The notes under the pieces were generated by a model that saw nothing but the letters and a program-made list of their open reading frames with translations, had not been told where the DNA came from and searched no databases. This document shows positions 25,236 through 38,906 of a stretch of 64,000 bases of DNA, in pieces. Every line of letters begins with the position of its first letter. Position 1 is the first letter of the stretch. This DNA comes from Protea cynaroides (taxonomy: Eukaryota; Streptophyta; Magnoliopsida; Proteales; Proteaceae), in assembly GCA_028583415.1 (NCBI GenBank), contig CM053269.1, positions 57,897,007-57,961,006 on the forward strand. The letters are read 5' to 3'. Position numbers and translations under genes: made by a program.

Positions 25236-26095
25236 GCTCAACGTATCGCCTTGAGATTACGAAAATATTAAACTCCCACCGTTAGCATCTAATGGAATAA
25301 TCATAACGACATGGGTCTATTTGTATTTTAATAGTGTTTTTGGGGAGGTATTTGTCTTTTTGTAAAATTTAAGTATTCAATTGTCATTAAGATAAATTAC
25401 AGGAGAGGTAACTGTTTTTTTTTTCCTTTAAAAAATTGAGATGATGTTTGAGAAGGGGATAAGAGGGAGAGAAAGGGGTGGGGGGAATCTTTTCCACTTG
25501 ACTGAAATATACAGTGGACAAACATGGATCCGCATCTTTTCTTCCCAGTCATTTTGGGAGGACAGTGGCAACCTCCCTCTGATGGCCTCCATGTGGTTCT
25601 CAGTGAATCCGAGACCCATGTCCGAACCGACGCCCCCGACGATGTGAATCCGGACAATCATATCAATTGTGCCGATTTGAGCTTTTGCTGAAACTCCGCA
25701 CGGCAGTTGCGCCTGAAGTAAGCAAAGCGCATCTGGACGTCTCACATTCTCGCAGTGGTCGCCTTCTTTCATTCAATGGGAGTCTCCGAAGAGACAATGC
25801 GAGGTGAGACATCTCATTACCCGTTTTCCACTTTTCTTAGCATTTGCGTTTTTCTCACGTGAGAGTTTATTAGATTCGTAAAGTGCCGAAAGGCAATGCT
25901 TCCCGCCCTTTTTCTACGCCTCTGAACCTTACTGGATTTTCGGCATAACTTTCCAAATCTCTCAGAATAAAATATGCGCAGGAGATTGAAGAAGTAAACC
26001 CTAATCGCCATAAACACCTCTGAGAGCCTCCGTTCGTTTTATCACTGCTTTACTCCGCCTGTAATTTCATTTCGGAGCCACACTGAGTTGTGGCG
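25236..26095. other. Upstream region and probable 5' UTR of ArgJ
   Basis: No independent gene is supported. The stretch runs from the end of the solo LTR to the ArgJ start codon and probably holds its promoter and leader. A T-rich run lies near 25410. No clear TATA box was identified. The base composition becomes less AT-rich from about 25560 on, which may mark transcribed leader sequence. Confidence 0.4.
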
Positions 26096-29000
26096 ATGGC
26101 TGCTGAAATGGCTTTCTCTGTTCATCCGCACGTTGCTATTCGAGTTCCCGAAATCAATGGAAGAAAGGTGAGTTCGTTCGAATGGGAGAAGCTGAAAGGT
26201 TTCTGTTGTTTTGTTCGCTTCAAGTAGTTTACGTTTGCTTATTTTCCCTTGACATCGGTCCCAGTCTTGGTTTCTTCCTGAAGTATTGAGAACATAATTT
26301 TTTACTTAACCCAAAAAAAAAAAAAAAAAAAAAAAACGTAATTTTTTACTCACTTCGCAGTTCTCGCGCTCGTTTAGTTCTTTGCGGCGTGATTTTAGGG
26401 TTGTCGCTACTTCTTCTAGTGTCATGGAGTCCTCAAAATACATACCTGCAGCGCCAATTATTCTCCCAGAAGGACCATGGACGCAGGTGAGGCTCTGCCA
26501 GATACTTCTTTGCTATGTTATTGAATTGCAGCTCAGGTTGATGAAATGCTGCGATACGTTTTTTTCATATTTTTTTTCTGTGGACAAGTATTTTATGTTT
26601 GTTATTGCCTCCGGGACGCTTATGCTGTATATCTTACAATTACTCTAAAGACAGGAGCGGAAAAGGACACCCTGGGGCACGTCATACGTTCTTTCCATCT
26701 CCAATGCTAACCCAGACCTCCCAAACATGGGTTGGGATGTTAAAAAACGGAAACAGTCAGGATCCTCATCGGATGTTGTAATGCTGTTGAAGGTTCTGTT
26801 AAGAATCTGGAGCCAAAAAACTGCTAACAGTCCAAGATTGATCTAGACTCGATAGAACTAATGTAAAAAAAAGAAAAAAGAACTGAAGAATGGTAGACAA
26901 TTATAAAATCAAGAACAGAGAAGAGAAATAGAAGAAATTAGAGGAGCTAGAAGAAGGTATTAGAGAATAGGAAGAGCAGAGAACAAGATAGAGGAATGAT
27001 CACACCTAATATCAAAGATGAACAGAACTATAAGATGGAGGGGGAGACTAGATCTGGGATACAAATCCCGTATGCACTACTCAACAGCTCCAAAACTCTT
27101 AAGAAAAAATCAAAATTCTTTACTCTAATATTGCTTAAATGGTGAGGGTTGTATTACACATCTATAGTCCTTTTGAAATTCCTAAACTGACTCATAAAAG
27201 GACTCCTAATCATTCTACTTAATCATTCTACTCTAACATAATTAAGTCCACTCAAAACATAACTGTAATCTAGTTAATAAGTATCCTGATCTAATTCAAA
27301 CACTTAACTTAAAATTCTAATCTCGTGTACTGACTTTACCCCCCACTTTATTGGCTCAGTAGAACAAATAACCGATAAACAAGCATCACAAGTCCCATAG
27401 AACCCATCCATGGCCTAAAAAGTCTTCCTAGGCCTAACTGGGCAGTCTTGACTGCATAATGTTGTTTGAACTTTTGAGTGGTGTCATGATGTTCCTTAAT
27501 AACATTGTATTTCTCCTTGAGTTGGTAGCAAGTTTTAGGTATATGAAGTTACAATACTTGCTATTTGCGCCAAGGTTGTCAAAGCGATGGTCAATAGCTA
27601 GGCATTTTGGCCTCCCAAGGCAAAGCATTGACTACTCAATCCCTTGTCTAAGCAATGATAAGTTGAGAACAAAAAATTGTGATAGTTTCATATATATATA
27701 TATATGCAATAGAAGACATGAAAGAAAAACTGAATGGAAAGAACTATGTTCTGGTGATCCCCTAAATAGAAAGGATACAAAGTTCTGCAAAAATAATGAA
27801 GTTGATTGCTGCAAATAATAAATAATAAATCCCTAAAGGTTGATAACTAGTCGCACCTTGGTGGCTGACTTGCTGAAAAAAAAGTGCATGCATGGATTAG
27901 TTTATCCATGCCCCAGAACAGTAGGTGTTGCCTAGACTACCCTTAGTTAAAACTAAATTGTCCATTATTTTATGAACAAAGTGAGTGTTAAAATTTTCAA
28001 GTTGTGCTAGTTTATAAGCATTGTCACCTGCTGGCGGATCCTGAATGTAACTCCATTAAACTTATCATTCTCTTAATTTTCTATGCGGTTTTGGGGCTCC
28101 ATGATTTATCCATATTTTTAAAAAGGGACAATGCATGGGATCATTCAGATCCAGCTGCCAGCAATCCAAATGATCCGATTGTCCAGCCTTATTGTCATTT
28201 ATCTGACCTGGAATATTCCTAAAAAATCGTTGTTTCAAAGCCTTATCCCAACTAAATGAGGTTAGCTTTAAAAAACCTTTGTCTATCTGAGCATTTTGTT
28301 CAGTTATCCAAGTGTCTGATCGTTCAGTCCAATAGTCCTTTAAAACATTGATTATTTTGTTACTCGAACAGTTCTTTTGGTGCACCTAAGATACAGTTTC
28401 TCGATGCGGTTTCTCTAAGTTTTACTAAAATAGTTCTGCTCAGTTGATTGGGATGAGAAAGTGTGCAGAAAATCTTCTTCCACTAATCCTTTAACAGCCA
28501 CAACACTGTAGATTTCAGGTGGAGTAACTGCAGCAAAGGGATTCAAGGCTGCAGGCATGTTTGGTGGACTGCGTGCCAAAGGAGAGAAACCTGACCTTGC
28601 ACTCATAACATGTGATGTTGATGCTATTGCTGCAGGTTAGTTTCACTCTATTTAGGCCCCTCCAAGTTTGTGCAAATAAAAACTATGGCCTATTAGGAGA
28701 ATTTCTATGTTGCTTCCATGTTTTCCCAGTGTTCCATTTATATTTCTTTTCAGTGCTTGAAGTTTCAAAGGAGGAGATGAAGTGGTCGGAATCAGCATAT
28801 GACTAGAACTTCTAACTATGTCGTATTCATCTGTTCTCAGGGGCATTCACAAGAAATATTGTAGCAGCTGCGCCAGTTTTATACTGCAAGAATACATTAG
28901 ATAAATCTCAAACGGTATGTCAGTTGCAGTTTTATGTTGCCCTATTTAACTGGGATATTTGTGGATGTTGCTGAGTCTGACAGTTATAAGTGGATGCGTG

Positions 29001-32000
29001 AAAGTCAGACCTGGTAATTGAAGTGAACAAATGGGACATTAGGACTGGTACCTCTTTGTGCATCTCTTTGCGACAACCTTGCTTCTATCAGCAGAAGTGT
29101 TTGGAAACACTTCCCTTGGTAACAGCTTCCACTAGAAGGGAATTATGAATACATTGTTCGCTAGTACTGTTTCAGAATGGCGTCTTGGAGCAGTATTGAT
29201 GCAGTAGCTGTGTCATGGATGGATCGACACGAGCCAATTTGGCTACCCAAGCCAAACCTGAACCGGCTCAAACCCAAACCAACCTTTTGGTCTGGAAAGG
29301 GTTGGTAGATGATTAATTAGATTATGAAGTTTTAATTTATAGGTTTCCTTATTTACTATTTCTATTTTATGTCATAGGGATTAGATTTGATTTCATAAAG
29401 ATGTTATTTACTTTCTAAGTTTACTTTAAATTAGTTTAGGAAAGTTCTACCTTTAAATAGAATATGTATTAGGTTTTATTTTCAGAATTGGAAGAATTGA
29501 ATAGAAGGAATATTTGATTGGGTTATTGTGGTGTGCCTACGGGCTGAAAGTGAGTGCTCTCTCTCTTTTCCCTCTCTTCGTCTTTGAGATCAGGAATAGT
29601 CTACTACGTAGACTGATTCCCCACCCTCTCCTTCTTCTTCCTCCTCCCTGTTCTTCTTCTTTATTTTCTGGTTCTTCCCTGTTCTGGGCAGTACCTGGCA
29701 GCAGCTTTCAATTGGGTTGAACTCCCCGAGAACCCCTCCGTTTGGGCTGAACTTTTGGTCGAAGACTACTCCTATAAGGGCGATTCAAACCCCCGAAGTG
29801 CTAGGACTGTTATCTTGCTGGAACTGGACATTACAGATAGAAGAACAGATATGTTTCCTCTTACCGCCAGGTGAGTTGCAGAAACATCTAAACTGATTTG
29901 GGGCTTCCGGATTGAAGGATTGCTGGTGGAACTTGGTAGGCTTATGAGATACGAATACTCACCTAAAGTTTCAGTTCGATTGGACTTGAGTTGAGTGAGA
30001 TCTCTCTCTTAAACTAAACTTGGTTTTCCGCCATTGTTATTCCTGTTCGTGAACTGATTTCTAACGAAGGTAGAAGGAGACCCTTTATTGCTAGATTTCC
30101 AATTATACCCTCCCTTTATTAAGTAACTGAAGTTTAACCTTATTTCTTTGTTTCTAATTCCAAATCAGTCCTAAGGTCTTGTTTGGTTTACTCAAGTTAT
30201 TAGACAAGTTCTGAATAATTACAAGTCTGCCATTCTTGGTTGAGTTTTGAGTTTATTTACAATTCTGCCACTGTTTGTTGAACCAAGCTTCCATGTTATT
30301 TGGTTGGGCCCATTAGCGGATTAATTAGGGTTTTCTCAACCCGGATCCCGCATCAATTGGTATCGGAGCGAATATCCTACGGTCATGGTGAGTAACAATG
30401 AGCTCCTAGCACGTGTTACCGCCGACAAAGAGGAAACTAACATGGCCATTAGTGGTATATCAAACCGATCGGATGGGATAGATGCTTCTATTTTAAATTT
30501 TCAGGATATGATGGCAAAAATGCAGATGTCCATTGACTCGTTGTCACAAGCTATAAAAGGTAAGAGTCCCATACTTGGAGATTTTTCCAACTCCGTTTCA
30601 TATGTTCCACCTCCCAATGCCTCTCCACCACCATCACCATCACGACACGCACACCACCACCACCACCACCATATGGAGTTGGTCGACATGGAGAAATTTT
30701 TGGTGCCGACAAAGGAGCACGGTTGGATGTGCTTGATTTTAATGGAGACCAAAATCCTGAGGAATATCTTGACTGGATCCATAGTTTGGAGATATTTTCC
30801 AAATGGTACGGATTGTCAGAGCCTAGAAAATTGATGTTTGCAGAAGCTAAATTGAAGGGCACGGCACGAGTTTGGTGGATTAAATATCAGAAACAAAATC
30901 AAACTCGCGGCATTGGTGAGATAAATACTTGGGCTGAGATGTATGCGGCAATGAACCGTCGATTCCTACCTCTTGATTATAAGCAACGGACGCATCTCAA
31001 GTTTACTCAATTACGGCAAGACAGTATGACTGTTGAGGAATATGTGGCCCGATTCTATTATTTGGCTACCCGATCTGATTTTGATTGGGATGAAGATGTT
31101 TTGGTCGCACAATTTCGTAATGGTTTGCATCCACAGATTAGTGCTTCCTTGGCTTCCAATAGGTTACATACAATGGAGGACGCCATGACAAGTGGCATAT
31201 CGGGTAGAGGAAAATTTAAAGCGGCCATACAACCGGAGAAGCTTTCCAGATTCGTTCTCTAAAGGTAACAATTTTGTCAAGCAAGCTCCACCACCAGAGA
31301 AGTTTTTTAGCAAGCCCCAAGAAAGTGGTTCTAGTATGGCGTCTTCACGGCCGACCCGTCCATATTCTCCACCTCGGCGTGGTTATGATAGGCCTCCTTC
31401 AAAACCGAGGGTTGAGATCCAATGTTACACCTGTAAGGGTTTCGGTCACTTTGCTTCCCATTGCCCAAATCGCTCCATTGCTTTTGCCGATAAAGAAGAA
31501 CTCATGGCTACTGCCACAGAGGAGCAACGTAAGAATGAGATCGTATACTTGGCAGCCGAGCACGATAGTGATGATAGTGACAGTGATGTTGATCAGTTGC
31601 ACCAGCCTTTTATGGTCCTTCGCCCTCTCTTGGCTCCCAGACACGGGTACGATGCAACGGTTCCCTATGCACCATGATTATTGACGGCGGCGGTTGCACC
31701 AATGCGATGATCGGAAGATATGGTTAACAAGTTGGGTTTGAAGACGAGCCCCATCCGCATCCCTACAAGGTTGGATGGATAAATAACAATAATCTTAAGG
31801 TTCATGAGCGATGCTTGGTCACGTATTCCATCGGCGGATTGATCGACACTGTTCGATGTGATGTGTTACCCCTCAAGATCTGTCACCTTCTCCTTGGTCG
31901 TCCTTGGATGTTTGACAAGAAGGTTCAGCATGATGGGTACGAGAATACGTACACCTTCAAATTCGGTGGGCTCGATATGCAACTTCTTCCGGCAAAACAC

Positions 32001-35000
32001 CTTCCCGCCATCAAGCTTAAAAAGAATGCTAACTCGCTTCTCCTCCAACGCATTCCATCTGATGGTATTCTTGGTCCTTATCCAGACTCGACGGAGTCGA
32101 GTTCTTTTGAGAAGCGGAGAGTTGATGCAGTAGCTGTGTCATGGATGGATCGACACGAGCCAATTTGGCTACCCAAGCCAAACCTGAACCAGCTCAAACC
32201 CAAACCAACCTTTTTGGTCCGGAAAGGGTTGGTAGATGATTAATTAGATTAGGAAGTTTTAATTTATAGGTTTCCTTATTTACTATTTCTATTTTATGTC
32301 ATAGGGATTAGATTTGATTTCATAAAGATGTTATTTACTTTCTAAGTTTACTTTAAATTAGTTTAGGAAAGTTCTACCTTTAAATAGAATATGTATTAGG
32401 TTTTATTTTCAGAATTGGAAGAATTGAATAGAAGGAATATTTGATTGGGTTATTGTGGTGTGCCTACGGGCTGAAAGTGAGTGCTCTCTCTCTTTTCCCT
32501 CTCTTCGTCTTTGAGATCAGGAATAGTCTACTACGTAGACTGATTCCCCACCCTCTCCTTCTTCTTCCTCCTCCCTGTTCTTCTTCTTTATTTTCTGGTT
32601 CTTCCCTGTTCTGGGCAGTACCTGGCAGCAGCTTTCAATTGGGTTGAACTCCCTGAGAACCCCTCCGTTTGGGCTGAACTTTTGGTCGAAGACTACTCCT
32701 ATAAGGGCGATTCAAACCCCCGAAGTGCTAGGACTGTTATCTTGCTGGAACTGGACATTACAGATAGAAGAACAGATATGTTTCCTCTTACCGCCAGGTG
32801 AGTTGCAGAAACATCTAAACTGATTTGGGGCTTCCGGATTGAAGGATTGCTGGTGGAACTTGGTAGGCTTATGAGATACGAATACTCACCTAAAGTTTCA
32901 GTTCGATTGGACTTGAGTTGAGTGAGATCTCTCTCTTAAACTAAACTTGGTTTTCCGCCATTGTTATTCCTGTTCGTGAACTGATTTCTAACGAAGGTAG
33001 AAGGAGACCCTTTATTGCTAGATTTCCAATTATACCCTCCCTTTATTAAGTAACTGAAGTTTAACCTTATTTCTTTGTTTCTAATTCCAAATCAGTCCTA
33101 AGGTCTTGTTTGGTTTACTCAAGTTATTAGACAAGTTCTGAATAATTACAAGTCTGCCATTACTGGTTGAGTTTTGAGTTTATTTACAATTCTGCCACTG
33201 TTTGTTGAACCAAGCTTCCATGTTATTTGGTTGGGCCCATTAGCGGATTAATTAGGGTTTTCTCAACCCGGATCCCGCATCAAGTATGCTCACTAATTTG
33301 AATGACATGGACAATATTGTCAATAAATTTTGTAAAAGTTTAGGCTGGCTATTGCAAGCCCTGTTGTTGTTTTTATTCTATTTTAGCCTGTCTTTTCATT
33401 TTATCAATAAATTATTGTTTTTTGTCAAAAAAATTGTAAACGCTTCCTGAAGAAGCGGAAAGCAAATGTTCAGGCTAGTTTCCTGCTTACTCATGTTCAA
33501 CAAAAATCATTGTCAAAACATGTTTGTAAAAGCATGTCTTTGCTTGTCCTTGATAATTTTTGTACCATTGCGACAGATTCAGAAAGAAAGAATCAAGACG
33601 GAGGATTTTTTACTGATTGGGACATAAAAATTTATAACAAATCAAATTGACAAAAAACCTTTGGGACCTCACTCCTTTTTAGGGTGGAGTGCTATCTTAT
33701 CTCAAAAAGTCATTTTCCTACCCCCGAGTCTTTTGTGACGTCACTAATCATCTACTCCTGGGATTTTTGGAATGAAAGGTTTTTATTAGCGGAGGGGATT
33801 TGACAAATTAAACAATAGCATCACCCCACTTTTTGATTTAACTCCACTTTAGGAATGAGAGCTCTCAACAAATAAGATTTACATCTCGGAACGGGTGAAA
33901 TCAACCTGATTGGAAGTTGCAACCAGTAATAGGTCAGATGGTTACAGTTATTTGATTTGGTTGATTTTTCATCTAGGAGATCTCTTGGTTGGATCATGTT
34001 TATAATAGTCAATAATAATGAGAGTCTAAGACTAGCTGTCTATATGGTGTACTCAAAACATGAATTGAACATCTGAATTTGACCGGGCCACTCTACCTGA
34101 AGGGGATGGTCTTTTTGAAACTGCCAATTGCCAGCCTCTTGGGGCTGGATTTAATTTTTCATTGTTCATGTCCTTGCTAAATAGCGAGCTGTGAGATTTT
34201 ATCTTCCAGATTTTTTTAAATTTTTTTTATTTAGAACTTATAAGATCTTTTTGTGGCTCATATATAATTTGCAATCCTTCAGGCACGTGCTGTTTTAATT
34301 AATGCTGGTCAAGCAAATGCAGCCACGGTAAGCACATCAGTCATTTTTGCCAGTTGTTATATCTATCTGTTATTGTTTTAACACTATCTCAACACCCCAA
34401 GCATTTAGCCTTAGTTCCCTTCAATCCCTGAGCTTCATTATGAGTATTGCATTGAGCAGAGAGTTGAATGGTCATTTGCATAGTTCAAAACTTCAATCAG
34501 CCAACCCTAGTATTTAATTTGTAGTTCTTCTAGTTTCTATCCGTTCATACTTTTATGTTTGTATTCGTCAACTTAATTTTAGTTACTGAAGTTTCTCTGA
34601 GCTTGCATGCTCAAGGAAGAACGATTTCAATTTATTTCAGGGTGATGCTGGCTACCAGGATGTGATAGAATGTGCAAGTGCTGTTGGGAAGGTATTTAAA
34701 CTCTCATTTCAAACTTGTCTTACACGGATTAAGTACGATGCAATAGCATTCCCATTGAATTTCGGCTGGTTTGATGTTTCAACAGATAAAATCTGATGTT
34801 ATGTTGTACTTTGGGAGTACCATATTATTTTGGGAAGTACTAAGAGTTCGATTCTCTTAAAGTGCGCTTTATTGTATTTTTATTTTTTTAATTAATGAGG
34901 CTAGTCATGGGATCAGGTTAGTTTCTAATTTAATTAAGTAATTTGATAAGGAGAGGTCTATTAAAGAAGTTTGTTTAGGCTTTAGATTGGATTTGTCCGC

Positions 35001-38000
35001 ATGTTTTTGGAGCTTATTGTTCTTTTTCCTTTTTTTAGTTACTTTCTTATTTGAGTCAGTTATTTATGTAGTTTAAGTGTCTTTAAAAAGTCTAAATTTG
35101 AAGTCATATAGACTAGGTCATAGTATTGTCATATTTAAGAGTATGTGCTTATAATTATTTTCAGTGTGGATGGGATATGATTTTTAAGTTAAGATAATGG
35201 ATCTCCTTCCTAGTTTGATGTTGAAATTGGAAACTATTTATAGTGAACGGTTCGGCTATCTTGTTATTGCTCTTCTCCTTCGATGCTTTTATGGATTAAT
35301 ATCTGAAACCTCAGTTTGCACCTCAGTCTCCTAAATTGAGTGGGTCAGATTTGGCTTTACACTTACAGTTTTTGGATTCAATTTTTCCCCATTGTCTGCA
35401 GAAAGCAGAACTCTGCAATTTTACTTTGATTGATTGGGTTGCATCTTAATCTGAGTGTTGTTTTCTCATTGGACCTTGCAAACTGAATTCTGTTCTTGTT
35501 AGATTTTCAGTTCAAATACTTGAACCAAATTCTAGATTGTTTTGGCGACCACTTTTGATTTCTGATTTAGTTCTGGTTGGGATTTAATTTTGAAATCCTT
35601 CCCTATTCTGTTAGAAATCATATCTTGTTTGAACTTTTGGTATTACAAATCAGGTTTCTGTTCTGAACATGGGTCTCTTATTTAATTCCTATCTCATGTT
35701 CTATTATGAACTCCAGAGTATTATAAATATAGAACTTCTGTTTTATTAGCTGGTCTTATACCCTGCTGGTTTGCTAATCTCACTGCATCAGTTTGTTTGT
35801 GCCTTCTGTTCTGACTTTTTCAATATCTGCAGCTTCTGCAATTAAGGTTAGAAGAAGTGTTGATTGAATCGACTGGTGTAATTGGTCAGCGGATAAAAAA
35901 GGTAGGTGTCAACATAGCTGTGATTTTACCGTCTATATCAGTACTTGATCATTGCATATGCATTGCTTGAAAGTCATAAAAGACGCTTTAGTGTGCATGC
36001 CAGCTTAGTTCTGAATCTGGTTTGGTTACTGTTTCTCTTCCAACTGGCTTTGATTGATGTTTCAAGTAACATTGTTTTACACAGGATGCTCTCCTTAATT
36101 CACTGCCAAGACTAGTTAGCTTGCTGTCATCTAGTACTGAAGGGTATTTCTCATTGTTTCTCTCTTTTAAATCCTGGTTGGCAAGTTGATATTCGTTTGC
36201 TTGCATTCTTTTGTTTCTTTGAAATTTTCATGTAGTTTCTCTGTTAATATTCTTTGGCCTTTTCACTTTATTTTTTCCTTTGGAGTTAACATACTTTCAC
36301 TGTGATAAATGGTTTCTCAAACTTTTCTCTCAATCACTTATCCCTTTTCTTCTATTTCTTTTATCTATTTTCTTTTTGAAATTTTTTCAAATTGTTTGTT
36401 GGGTGTGCAGGGCAGACTCTGCAGCTGTGGCCATAACAACAACCGACCTTGTGAGCAAGACTGTGGCCATTGAGACTGAGGTCTGCATAATCCTTTGCCA
36501 TATCCGCGTATGTGTATTTGATTTTCCATTTGCACCTCGAGGGCCCAAGAGATAGAATCAGTTAATTAGTTGGCTTGCACTATCTAGTCATCTGAGAAAA
36601 CATTGAGTGGCAACTGGCAGCCACCTAGATCTCCAATAAGATGTTGGATGAGTTCCCCTTTACAATAAATATATGTATGCAAGGGATTCTATTTATTTGA
36701 ATAAGATGAGAAGATTGATGATGACCACAGGACTTGAAGGGATGCAATGGCGATGGGTCAGTCAGTTGTAATTCTTATGCTATTCCGCAATTGTTGCCAA
36801 GGTGCTGCAAACGCAACCAGGCTGTGAATGAAGTTGAGCTAGGCGTGCACCTAACTTCTGTTGAAATATGTAAGCCCTAAGGGAAATTGGGCCTTTCCCC
36901 ATGGAACCGTCTCTTAATTAAGAGAGTTGGTCATTTGGGGGGGGCATTGTAGTATTTTTACTTCGTTCTTTGATATTATAAATATAGCTCTGGCTGGTCG
37001 TTCAAGACCATAGTTGTCAAGGTGGCCAAGGTGTTGGCGGCCTGACGAGGGGCCTAGGCGACCAAGGCCCTTGATTTTCCAAGGCGACACAGGGTGCATG
37101 GGCGCCTAGGTGACGCCTTGACAACTATGTTCAAGACTATCCAAGCATTCAGTCCATATTCAGTGCTGTCAACAACTTCCAAGTAGCCTCTAGGTGATCA
37201 AACTTGCTCCTACGTTCTATTTTTGGCGGGGTATCATACAAAAATAGAGTTCACACAACATGAAGATTGAAGACATTTAATTTATTCATAGTTGTCTAGA
37301 CGTTACCTAGTCGATATGGCGCTTTTGAGGGATCAAGGCTTGTTGTCGCCTTACTGTATGCATAAAAGACGCCCGCCTTGTATATATATATGGGTGAAAT
37401 TGATTCTTTTTATCTGTGTATATAGAGTTATGATACATTGGAATACATGGAATCAAGCTTATGTTAAATAAGAAAAAGGAGGAAGGAAGGCTGAGACTAT
37501 ATGCTTATATTATATACTATACATTATTTATTGTATGTTGGTTTTCTCATGTCAGATCATTACTAGAATAATTATACTTTGATTCATATACATTAAATTG
37601 ATTATATTGCATTAAAGCATTATAGACTCATTTTGGAATAAATAATACATAACCTGCATGCCAGGCATTGCCCTGATGGGTGCCTTTTTGCTCCTCCACC
37701 GCCTTGAGTTGCCTTGACAGCATTTTTGTGTGTGTGGGGTGTTTTGGGGGGTGGGGGCTTGTGCTGTGTTCTTTATGTCTTCCAAAAACTGAATGTTGGC
37801 AGACTAGTATGGCATCGTAGAACCTTTTTTGGATGCATTGAATGTTGAAAGAGAGAGAAGATACAATCATACAATTGTGCTATAGAATCCAGAGTTGCAA
37901 ATCATATATTTGTGATTGTGAATTATACTTGGTGAGTTTGCTTGCGGTGCTATGTTGGGTGAATTTTATGTTTTTTTGTTTGTTTTATGAAGACGGTAGA

Positions 38001-38866
38001 AACAGATTTCTCCTTTTACTGCTTGCAGGACTTGAACCCATGTCATGTGGTTCACAAGCCACATGCTCTACCTGTTGATCTAAGACAGCTAGATGCCTGT
38101 ATATTTTCTGTGCACATAGGCTTTTTTTTTTGTCTTGTTAGTGTCCTGTTTTTGGGTCTTGTTAGTGTCATATCTTTGCTGGTTTTTGTTAATTCCTTTT
38201 GTTTCGTAACACAAAAAGACCACAATAGATTAACAATAGTTTTCTTTCATCTTATTTAAAATTTTATTTTACCAATAATTTTTTTCTTTCCCCTCTAAAA
38301 GATCTTCTTGATCAATTAAGAAGATATTTAACTTTAGAAAAAGAAGAGGAAAGAATAATTTGAAACCCACCTCTCCTTGGGTGCAGTGAGATATTTGTTG
38401 TTTAAATTTTATTAAAGAGGAAAAAATTTGGAAAGTCATCAGAACAAAGGTAGGCATAGGTCCAATAAGCTTGCTGAACAGGGATTGGGTTAGGTTGTTT
38501 ATGGCCTGTAGATGAAATGTTCTCTTTCTATATTCCTGATTTATGTGGTCGAAGCACCACTACACCAGGTGGCAAATTGTCTCATTCGCAGCCTTCATTC
38601 CTGCCTGCTCGCTTCCACACACGCCTTGCATATAGCTGCTTTTATTGCCCTTTTTCTGGCAGCCTGTTGCCTGTATCAATAGCTTTGGTCGCTTTCATAT
38701 TTTGCATTTTTAATGGGACTTCTTTTTTATTTTAAACGCTTGACTCATTTGACTGGATTTTTTTATCAGGAAATTTGGGGATGGCTGGCACCCTCATTAT
38801 TTCTTTATGCTTGATTTTCTATTTTTCTTTTTGTTTCTTGATTTATAATTTTTTATGCTTAGATCT

Positions 38867-38906
<40 letters not shown>

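Larger units (their letters stand above)
29197..33282 (+). mobile_element. Young non-autonomous LTR retrotransposon (gag plus partial protease, no RT)
   Basis: The element is 4.09 kb: two LTRs of about 1160 bp, a primer-binding site, a 1.77-kb interior and a polypurine stretch (GAGAAGCGGAGAG, just before 32123). It is bounded by a perfect 5-bp duplication AGTAT (29192-29196 and 33283-33287). The interior carries gag, a zinc knuckle and protease-like sequence of Ty3-gypsy type. Reverse transcriptase, RNase H and integrase are completely absent, so it would need enzymes from another element. This matches the TR-GAG class of non-autonomous plant elements. The LTRs differ by only about six substitutions and one indel by eye, so the insertion is recent. 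It lies in the sense direction in intron 4 of ArgJ. Confidence 0.88.

Noticed and set aside
29514..29720. 68-residue ORF present twice (also at 32441-32647) with identical protein
   Set aside because: The identity comes from the two LTRs of one recent element; no start context or family support.
30385..30834. His-rich 149-residue ORF as a possible host gene
   Set aside because: It starts 30 bp after a 5' LTR and primer-binding site and continues, through frameshifts, into gag and a zinc knuckle; it is retroelement gag.
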